The notes beneath the pieces are model-generated. The model worked only from the letters and a program-made list of their open reading frames with translations, searched no databases and had not been told where the DNA came from. The position numbers were made by a program, and so were the translations under genes. Source: Metaphire vulgaris (lineage: Eukaryota > Annelida > Clitellata > Crassiclitellata > Megascolecidae). From it: DNA of 64,000 nt. The stretch covers positions 17,416,019-17,480,018 of the forward strand of contig CM030832.1 of NCBI GenBank assembly GCA_018105865.1, written 5' to 3'. This document shows, piece by piece, positions 56,690 through 64,000 of this stretch (position 1 is its first letter; every line of letters begins with the position of its first letter).

Positions 56690-59060
56690 TAGCGATCAGT
56701 AACAGTCTTATACTGTTATAAAAATGGAAAAATTCGAAATAAATATTATTTTAAATGAAAAAAAAATCAGATTGGCCTGTGGTATAATATATCTAGAGCA
56801 ATGCATTTACTTTGGCTATAAATTCGAAATAAATGGTATTTGAAATGAATAAAAAAATTCAAATTGGCCTGTGGTAGAATATATAGAGCAATGCATTAAA
56901 TGAGATGAAACGGTAGAAGTGGCGCTAAAGAAATAGCTGGCAGTGGCTGTTTGTTGCGGATAGTGATTTGTAGCGATCAGTCACAGTCTGATCCTGTTAT
57001 AGAAATCAAAAAATTCGAAATAAATGGTATTAGAAATGATTAAACAAATTAAAATTGGCCTGTGGTAGAATATATAGAGCAATGCATTATATGAGATGAA
57101 ACGGTAGAAGTGTCGCTAAAGAAATAGCTGGCAGTGGCTATTTGTTGCGGATAGTGATTTGTAGCGATCAGTCACAGTCTGATCCTGTTATAGAAATCAA
57201 AAAATTCGAAATAAATGGTATTAGAAATGATTAAAAAAATTAAAATTGGCCTGTGTTATAATATATAGAGCAATGCATTATATGATATGGGATGGTAGAA
57301 GTGGCGCTAAAGAAATAGCTGGCAGTGGCTATTTGTTGCGGATAGTGATTTGTAGCGATCAGTCACAGTCTGATCCTGTTATAGAAGTCAAAAAATTCCA
57401 AATAAATGGTATTAGAAATAATTAAAAAAATTCAAATTGGCCTGTGTTATAATATATAGAGCAATGCATTATATGATATGGGATGGTAGAAGTGGCGCTA
57501 AAGAAATAGCTGGCAGTGGCTGTTTGTTGCGGATAGTGATTTGTAGCGATCAGTCACAGTCTGATCCTGTTATAGAAATCCAAAAATTCCAAATAAATGG
57601 TATTAGAAATAATTAAAAAAATTCAAATTGGCCTGTGGTAGAATATATAGAGCAATGCATTATATGATATGGGATGGTAGAAGTGGCGCTAAAGAAATAG
57701 CTGGCAGTGGCTGTTTGTTGCGGATAGTGATTTGTAGCGATCAGTCACAGTCTGATCCTGTTATAGAAATCCAAAAATTCCAAATAAATGGTATTTTAAA
57801 TAATAATTAAAAATTCAAATTGGTGGTGTGTTATAATATATAGAGCAATGCATTATATGATATGGGATGGTAGAAGTGGCGCTAAAGAAATAGCTGGCAG
57901 TGGCTATTTGTTGCGGATAGTGATTTGTAGCGATCAGTCACAGTCTGATCCTGTTATAGAAATCAAAAAATTCCAAATAAATGGTATTAGAAATAGTTTA
58001 AAAAATTCAAATTGGCCTGTGGTAGAATATATAGAGCAATGCATTATATGATATGGGACGGTAGAAGTGTCGCTAAAGAAATAGCTGGCAGTGGCTGTTT
58101 GTTGCGGATAGTGATTTGTAGCGATCAGTCACAGTCTGATCCTGTTATAGAAATCCAAAAATTCGAAATAAATGGTATTTGAAATGAATAAAAAAAATTA
58201 AAATTGACCTGTGGTAGAATATATAGAGCAATGCATTAGCCTATATGATATGGGACGGTAGAAGTGGCGCTAAAGAAATAGCTGGCAGTGGCTATTTGTT
58301 GCGGATAGTGATTTGTAGCGGTCAGTCACAGTCTGATTCTTTTATAGAAATCAAAAATTTCGAATTAAATGGTATTAGAAATAATTTAAAATATTCAAAT
58401 TGGCCTGTGGAATAATATATAGAGCAATGCATTGACTTAGAAGTGGCGCTAAAGAAATAGCTGGCAGTGGCTATTTGTTGCGGATAGTGATTTGTAGCGG
58501 TCAGTCACAGTCTGATTCTTTTATAGAAATCAAAAATTTCGAATTAAATGGTATTAGAAATAATTTAAAAAATTCAAATTGGCCTGTGGAATAATATATA
58601 GAGCAATGCATTGACTTAGAAGTGGCGCTAAAGAAATAGCTGGCAGTGGCTATTTGTTGAGGACAGTGATTTGTAGCGATCAGTCACAGTCTGCTCCTAT
58701 TTCAGATATGACGATATTCTAAATATTATTAAGTACTACATTAAAAATTGAATTGGCGTGTTCGTTGGGCTATTTATAGTGCAATGTATTGACTCTATGG
58801 TTTTATCAGGTTGGTTTGCGGTTGAGTGGTCGTTGGCTGATCATTCGGTGGTCTTTTGTTGTGGACGGCGAGTGTTTTCGACGTGAGTTATTTTTGCTAG
58901 TTGTGAGTTTTAATTTATAGTGCCTGATAGTAATTTTTTTGTATACTTTTTGGGACTCGAATTCCTGTCTTCTTACAGGTTGGGTTGCCATACAGTGGGC
59001 GCGGCCTAGTTATATATCATGCTGACCCGTAAATATAACGTCGTGCTACCTATAGAGAAG
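56690..59060 (-). repeat. Right inverted arm with ~190-bp satellite
   Basis: About 10 units of the same satellite in reverse orientation (GATTTGTAGCGATCAGTCAC, AGAAATAGCTGGCAGTGGC), ending in the unique outer sequence that mirrors 49564-49900. Three fewer units than the left arm. The outer 56690-56830 sequence mirrors the rearranged left unit near 50640-50790. Confidence 0.93.
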
Positions 59061-59066
59061 TCACCG

Positions 59067-59796
59067 ATCAAACATAGATTCGCTTCCGACATTCGTCGTT
59101 GATTCCTTGTTGAGCATCAGTCTCACACATTCTTCATTCTCAAATTCTGTGTTATCTTTGAATAATTCCACAACTGCTATGAAAATCTCATCTACCTCGT
59201 CACCATCGTCTGCATTTGCATCTTCAAATAATCTCTTATTTCCACAGAATAAATTGCAAAAATCTGCAGAATTATCTACTTCTTTTGCATGAATAATTTC
59301 TTGAATTGAATCGTCTGCTTCAGAATTTAATTTCTCGGTGCAAATGCTCTCGGTTGATGCTTTCTCATGGCAAACAACATTATAATATGATTCGCGTGAC
59401 GTCGACATACCTCGTAGTCGGAAATTCTTCGCTGAATGGTTCAAACGCGCATTCAGGTCGCTGTCTTCGCTGTCGTCGTTCTGCAGACAGTATCGGTTAC
59501 TTCCCGCTCGCCTTCGCGGCGGAAATTCTCGTGGCGCCTCCATCTCTTCCAGATGATTCCGGCGCTGCTTGGACTCGCTGTCGTCGTGACAGTGGTCATC
59601 ATCTCGGCTGCTTTCCGTGCGCGTTCTCGGCGGGAATTCATGGGGCAGCTCCTCCATCTTTTCGCTGACGTCATCAACGCAGTGACGTTCGAAAGCTTCT
59701 AACAGAGCGCTCGGGCTCTGACGCTGGGCATCTGTCAGGTTCATCTCCATGTAGAAACAGAAAGCGTCTGTTCCCAGGAAACACAGCAGAATCGCG
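59067..59796. repeat. 730-bp direct duplication, right copy
   Basis: Partner of 48834-49563. Six bases (TCACCG, 59061-59066) of unexplained filler lie between the foldback end and this copy. Confidence 0.9.
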
Positions 59797-59942
59797 GCCT
59801 GTCGAGCCTCGTCTTCACGGTCGATTCCTGCCGCTTTCGAATACTCCAACCATTTCTGTGCGAAATTCTTCCATTCGCTCGCTAGATCGGTCGCATCCAG
59901 GTTCAGTGCCTCTGGAATTTGAATGTTCGACGCAAAAGACAT
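59067..59942 (-). pseudogene. Gag-like gene, 3'-truncated copy
   Basis: Begins with ATG at 59942 and holds the Gag N-terminus, with W-x2-F-x2-K-W-x2-Y and A-A-I-L-L-x-F-L-G-x-D-A spacing seen in Metaviridae-type Gag matrix/capsid starts. It runs open for 291 codons and is cut at the foldback right end. The last 730 bp (59067-59796) are the second copy of the direct duplication. Confidence 0.78.
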
Positions 59943-60010
59943 TTCGACGTCGTAGGCCTACAGTGTTCGAAGCTGCTACAATCGAAATTCTTAATCTACT
60001 TAATCTACTT

Positions 60011-60028
60011 AACTAACTTCTGACACCA
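60011..60028 (-). other. Primer-binding site
   Basis: Minus strand TGGTGTCAGAAGTTAGTT lies directly after the 5' LTR. TGGTGTCAGRAG is complementary to the CCA-end of tRNA-Leu; 12 of the first 12 bases fit that type. Confidence 0.65.
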
Positions 60029-60255
60029 TGTGGCGTGGTGCCTTATATTATACTAATACTAAGACAACACGTCTGAATATATTATATAAGTAGATATGTA
60101 TTCTAGCAATGTACAAGCAATGGTTGAGTCTTTATCTATCGACGTACGGACAACGAGTGTCTGTCTTCAGCTATGCTACAGTTCAGCGTCCTAGTTAGTG
60201 TTCGTCTATTGGATGGGAGGCGGGGCTTGGCTACTTAGAATGCCATCACGTGACA
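60029..60255 (-). repeat. 5' LTR
   Basis: 227 bp, TG...CA, nearly identical to 47155-47381; a TATATTATATAAG stretch could serve as promoter TATA on this strand or the other. Confidence 0.92.
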
Positions 60256-60367
60256 ACAGCAGCCCCCTAGCTGACTTTCCCCCGGCCTTGTCAGTCCCCC
60301 CGGAGTCTAGATTAAATACTGGTAGTGAGTGAGCTCCCCATCGGGGTCTGAAGCCCCAGCTGCAGAA

Positions 60368-60542
60368 CAGTGGCGGCTCCACAGAGGGCCCGTGCCCCTT
60401 ATAGAGTGCTTGGCCTCCAGTGGCCCCCTGCTGGGACCCTATATTTAATACTACATACCTAACAAAAACGGTTGGCCCCATGATTAGAAGTTGCCACTCC
60501 AACGGCCCCCTCCCCACTTGCCAAATCCTGGAGCCGCCACTG
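60368..60542. mobile_element. hAT MITE
   Basis: Ends CAGTGGCGGCTCCA and TGGAGCCGCCACTG, flanks CTGCAGAA / CTGCATAA (7 of 8). Confidence 0.88.
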
Positions 60543-60919
60543 CTGCATAAGCCTTTAAAAGGCTTTAAGTAGTATCACAGACTCCCTGGTAATATCCAAG
60601 TTTAACTGCGAGCGATATTTTAACACAGATTTCAATTGTGGTTTATTATAGGTCCCTAGTGGACAACAATTGTAATACAAGTATACAACTACATTTATCG
60701 ATTCCGACGACAATAAATGATGACCCTCTGGCCGCAGTCAGAACGTGGCCTCTATTCCAGAACCCTGGCCATGCTATTGATCAATTCACATGTAGGCCTA
60801 TAATTATTATAACCTTGTGTATACCAGGCTTACCAGCGAACATTGTAGCCACGGGGGCAGAGGCTGCCGCCCCCCTATTCGGCCCAGGACCGTTCGTGAG
60901 ATTTGCACAAAATGTAAAT
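60543..60919. other. Spacer with repeat scraps
   Basis: Contains text like CTCTATTCCAGAACCCTGGC that resembles hAT MITE ends elsewhere, without a definable element. Confidence 0.35.
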
Positions 60920-63175
60920 GTAAATGTAATTAGCTATTTATATTGCGCCTAATCAATAAATGTTAGCAAGCGCATTACAATTAATGTCAATTATGTTAAT
61001 TATTATATGCACAATTAAACAGGTGTGTCTTCAAATTTTTACGGAAAGCGACGGGCGACTTTATGCTCCGTAGCGCTGGTGGAAGGGCGTTCCAGGCATG
61101 GGGTCCGGCGTACGAGAAGGCTCGTTGCCCCATGACTGTCCGAAGACGAGGTTTCTGGTATTGGCTAGTAGATGCTGATCGTAGGCCTGGTCTACCAATG
61201 GCGGTTGATGTTGGCTGGAGCAGATCGGCCAGATAGGTCGGACAAAGGCCATTCTGTGCACAGAACATCAGCGTGCATAGTTTGTGTTGTATCCGTGACT
61301 GGACTGGAAGCCAATGGAGTTCGCGGCGCTGGAGTGACGTGGTCTCGAGGTTTTAGGTCCAGCACCAGGCGTGCAGCAGCATTTTGTACGCGCTGCAGGT
61401 TGGCCAGTGTAGACTTTGGGAGGCGGCAAGAACAGAATTACAATAGTCTAGTCTGGACAGAACAAACGCAGAAACCAGTTGCGGCGACTTCTTTGCCAGC
61501 GATTCGACAAATCTGGCGGATACGTCGTATGTGATAGAAGCAGCTCTTGGCTAACTGTCCAACATGTTGCTTCATGGTCAATTCATTGTCAAACAGTACT
61601 CCGAGATCTCTGACGACGGAAGAAGGGCGGACGATGGTGCCCTGAAGTGCCAGACTACAATCGGTGTTGGACAGCTTAAGCATGTTAGCATGTGAGCCAA
61701 ACCATGCAAGCTCAGTCTTTGAAGCATTAAGTTGCAATCGTCGTGAGGAACACCATCCTTGGACCTCTGTGATGCAATTTTGGAGACGACCAAGAGCAAG
61801 ACCAACGTCTTTAATGTCCACATTGTCGTAGATCTGTTTATCATCAGCAAAAATATGATGGCGAAGATCATGACGTTGAAAAATGAGGGCAAAGTCTTCT
61901 GTGTATGTGATGAAGGCAATCGGTCCCAAAGACGAGCCCTGGGGCACAGAGCACTCGAGAGACAAAGCTGGCGAGGAATCATTGAGGTGGCGAAATATCT
62001 GCTCGCGTCCAGTGAGGTAAGAACGAAACCAGCCAAGAGGAACTTCACTGACTCCGAAACGTTCCTCCAGGACACGGAGCAGTATGTCATGATCCACCGT
62101 GTCGAAAGCCGAACTGAGGTCAAGCAGTACAAGTGCAGTGACCTTGCCATCATCTATGGCACGCACGCAGGTCGTTGTGGACTTTAATTACCGCTGTTTC
62201 TGTTGAATGAAATCGCCGATACGCAGATTGATGAACTGGTAAAAGGTGATTGCGCTCAGAAAACTCAGCAAATCGAGCAACGACTGTTCGCTCCACAAGC
62301 CGACACAAAGCTCAAGTTGGAAATTGGTGAAAAGATTTCAGATCTCCTGGATCCAACGTTGGCTTCTTCAGGGGGGAAGGGACGATAGCCGATTTGCAGG
62401 CATCTGCACAGGTCCCAGTGTCCAAAGAAGTGTTGCACATCAGACTAAGCAGTGGAGCGATGACATCAGCAACCTCACGTAACAGCCAGGTAGGGATCGG
62501 ATCAAGCGAGCATTGCTTGTTTGGCAACTTTGATAACAGAGCTTTGATCTCAGTTGGTGTTACCGGATAGAAAGAGAAAGGCGGGGTTTGTCTTTTAACG
62601 ATCTCCACCTCAGGTGCATTAGATGTCTGCTCACGAAGTCGAGCAATCTTCTCCGTAAAAAAAGTGGCAAAGTCATTGACCTTGAAGTGTGATACAGAGG
62701 TCGGAGGCGGTTTGGCAAGCCGATCAACTTTAGCCCAGATCGCTCGACTATTTCCTCCGCAGCTTTGAATTTCCCGCGTCCAGTACTGCTTGAATTTGTC
62801 TTGGAAAAGTTGCGGACTATCTTTGAGTGTATTCGCCAAGCCTCCAGTGTATCAGGCGTCAGAAGGCGCCTGTAATGTCTTTCAAGTTGACGTCTCTTGG
62901 CTTTAGCAGCACGACAATCTTCGTCGAACCATGGAGCAGAATGCCGTCTGGATGTCTGGACAGTTCGAAGTGGTGCATGCTTATCAATCAGGTTTCTCAT
63001 GGCAGTGTCATAAAGCGAGAAGAGGCCGTTGACATCAGGTACAGGGGACTGGATGACCGATTCGACGAGCTGATGAAGATCAGAAGAGAAAGCATCGATG
63101 TCGAATTGTCGCCATGAGCGACGTTGGACGCAGCGTGCCCTTGTATGATTGTCCCGGTCAGTTGATCGAGTTGTA
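60920..63175 (-). mobile_element. CR1/L2-like LINE, 5'-truncated and frameshifted
   Basis: Minus-strand pieces in order: linker after the endonuclease (APWFDEDCRAAKAKRRQLER, 62560-63000), pre-RT (LLSKLPNKQCSLDPIPTWLL, 62312-62839), RT core (LLDLSSAFDTVDHDILLRVL, SVPQGSSLGP, FADD at about 61850; 61438-62166) and C-terminus (AWNALPPALRSIKSPVAF, 60996-61268). The endonuclease is missing and at least three frame changes break it. The 3' end is an (ATTTAC)n tail at 60910-60925. Confidence 0.9.
61438..62166 (-). pseudogene. Reverse transcriptase core of the LINE
   Basis: 242 codons containing the RT fingers/palm: D-L-S-S-A-F-D-T-V-D, S-V-P-Q-G-S-x-L-G-P and the F-A-D-D active-site box. These residues are intact but upstream and downstream parts are out of frame. 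Confidence 0.88.
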
Positions 63176-63479
63176 GTGGGTAGGTACTACTAGGTAGTAT
63201 ATGAGATCGAAAATATTAGAAATTTTAAAGCGCCAGAGCATACAAGTGGAATAGGACGGATGATGTTTTTTGCTTGTCAACATTTTTAGACTTTTTGTTC
63301 AGAAATGCCGATGTGCCCCGTATTTCGGAATCCTGGCAACGCCACTGCCAGCAAACCAGTTATTGGCAGTTAACTAATTGGCATAGCACGCATCCCTGTC
63401 TATTCCCGACTTCTGTTTTAAACCATTCTGATAGGTCTTTATCAACTTTATCAACTTTTACTGCACTTTCCATTTTCTT
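63176..63479. other. Spacer, decayed repeat
   Basis: Contains a GGATGATGTTTTTTGCTTGT motif at 63258 and CCTGGCAACGCCACTGCC near 63332, resembling a MITE end. No gene. Confidence 0.35.
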
Positions 63480-64000
63480 GTATATTGCTTGTATCCATCT
63501 CTCTTCATAATAATTCTAGAAGTAATCTTTAAAATAGCAACTGAGAATCTAAACATTGGAGTGAATTGTAGTGGAGAAAATATATCAAACCTTAAATTTG
63601 CAGACGATGTAAGCTTACTAGCGGAGAGTGCTAGAGGTTTAGAAAGGCTTACAGACCAAGCAAATCAAACAAGCAGAAGATTTGGACTCCGGATTAATCC
63701 AGCAAAAACTAAAGTCATGGCAGTCAACAAAAAAAGAGAGAAAATGATACACATATCAGTAGAAGGAAATAACATCGAACAAGTAAAGAATTTTACATAT
63801 GTGGGAGGAGAAATATCAAGCGATGGAAGACACAAACAAGATATTAAAAAGAGAGCAGCAAAAGGACTACAGACAATGGGAAGACTTAGACATATTTGAA
63901 ATGCTAAAGAAATAAAGATCAACACAAAAATTCAAATATACAACACTATCATTGTTCCACATATGCTTTATGGATCAGAAACGTGGATATTAAAAAGAGC
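63480..64000 (+). mobile_element. LINE reverse transcriptase fragment, runs off the window
   Basis: The frame reads NLKFADDVSLLAESARGLER, FGLRINPAKTKVMAV, VKNFTYVGGEISSDGRHKQD, then after a stop at 63898 continues IQIYNTIIVPHMLYGSETWI. F-A-D-D, N-x-x-K-T-K and L-Y-G-S-E-T-W mark a non-LTR RT of a different group from the CR1/L2 copies, matching the C-terminal piece at 33010. 5' part missing, in-frame TGA present. Confidence 0.85.

Larger units (their letters stand above)
49564..59060. mobile_element. Foldback-type DNA transposon, 9.5 kb
   Basis: Both ends start CTTCTCTATAGGTAGCACG read inwards and stay inverted through about 110 bp of unique sequence, then through a ~130-bp transition and into ~190-bp satellite arrays in opposite orientation. 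The core (about 52530-56690) holds microsatellites, a C2H2 zinc-finger gene and MITEs. It interrupts the LTR-element Gag gene. No transposase family could be recognised. Foldback (FB, Galileo, sea-urchin TU) elements have this architecture. Confidence 0.85.
47155..60255 (-). mobile_element. Gag-only LTR retrotransposon carrying a nested foldback element
   Basis: Two 227-bp LTRs (47155-47381, 60029-60255) start TG, end CA and are flanked by an exact 5-bp duplication ACAGC. On the minus strand a primer site TGGTGTCAGAAG follows the 5' LTR directly, and a purine tract AGTAAGAAGAGAAGA precedes the 3' LTR. The internal region, minus the 9.5-kb nested element and one copy of the 730-bp duplication, is about 2.4 kb with one Gag-like gene and no protease, RT, RNase H or integrase. 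It must be mobilised in trans. Confidence 0.9.
47051..60321. mobile_element. hAT MITE split by LTR retrotransposon
   Basis: Left half 47051-47154 starts CAGGGTTTAATCTAGGCC; right half 60256-60321 ends GTCTAGATTAAATACTG. Flanks GTCGTGAG (47043-47050) and GTAGTGAG (60322-60329) are a 7-of-8 target duplication. A complete relative is at 54400-54587. It records the site into which the LTR element landed. Confidence 0.75.

Noticed and set aside
49900..58700. CRISPR array, because of regular direct repeats
   Set aside because: Units are ~190 bp and contiguous with no short repeat/unique spacer pattern, and the genome is animal.
61759..62187. 142-codon plus-strand frame
   Set aside because: Antisense shadow of the LINE reverse transcriptase.

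Overview
The window is animal nuclear DNA. It is AT-rich, its genes are split by short-exon GT-AG introns, and it is very dense in small DNA transposons. Two recognisable families (a ROS1/Sevenless-type receptor tyrosine kinase and an FHL-type LIM protein) point to a bilaterian. The compact receptor and the repeat content suggest a marine invertebrate, possibly a non-vertebrate chordate, but the species cannot be fixed from sequence alone.

Three host genes are supported. (1) Plus strand, 1402-6931: the last three coding exons of an FHL-like LIM-only protein; its first exons lie upstream of the window or were not found. (2) Plus strand, 9694-14598: a complete two-exon PLPP6/PLPP7-like (PAP2) membrane phosphatase of 214 residues whose third catalytic motif has lost its His. 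(3) Minus strand, 16620-44629: a 20-exon ROS1/Sevenless-like receptor reconstructed splice by splice, with signal peptide, FnIII, one YWTD-type propeller, three FnIII, TM segment and kinase domain. All kinase exons are open, but the Gly-rich loop, the VAIK lysine, the DFG aspartate and the activation-loop tyrosines are gone, so it looks like a receptor pseudokinase. Only one exon (26015-26214) carries a 1-base frame disruption. Genes 2 and 3 are convergent.

Introns and spacers are filled with mobile DNA: about 18 hAT-type elements or MITEs, many with exact 8-bp target duplications; four TIR MITEs with 3-bp duplications (PIF/Harbinger-like); CR1/L2-like and other LINE fragments; tRNA-derived SINEs; and microsatellites, including a 640-bp trinucleotide tract just inside an FHL intron.

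The right third is a nested stack. A hAT MITE (47051-60321) is split by a gag-only LTR retrotransposon (47155-60255; 227-bp LTRs, 5-bp TSD ACAGC). That is split by a 9.5-kb foldback-type DNA element (49564-59060) whose long inverted ends are ~190-bp satellite arrays in opposite orientation and whose core holds a spliced C2H2 zinc-finger gene, a PIF-like MITE and, inside that, another hAT MITE. The foldback element is bracketed by an exact-length 730-bp direct duplication of gag. The window ends in a broken CR1/L2-like LINE (minus) and a second LINE fragment (plus).
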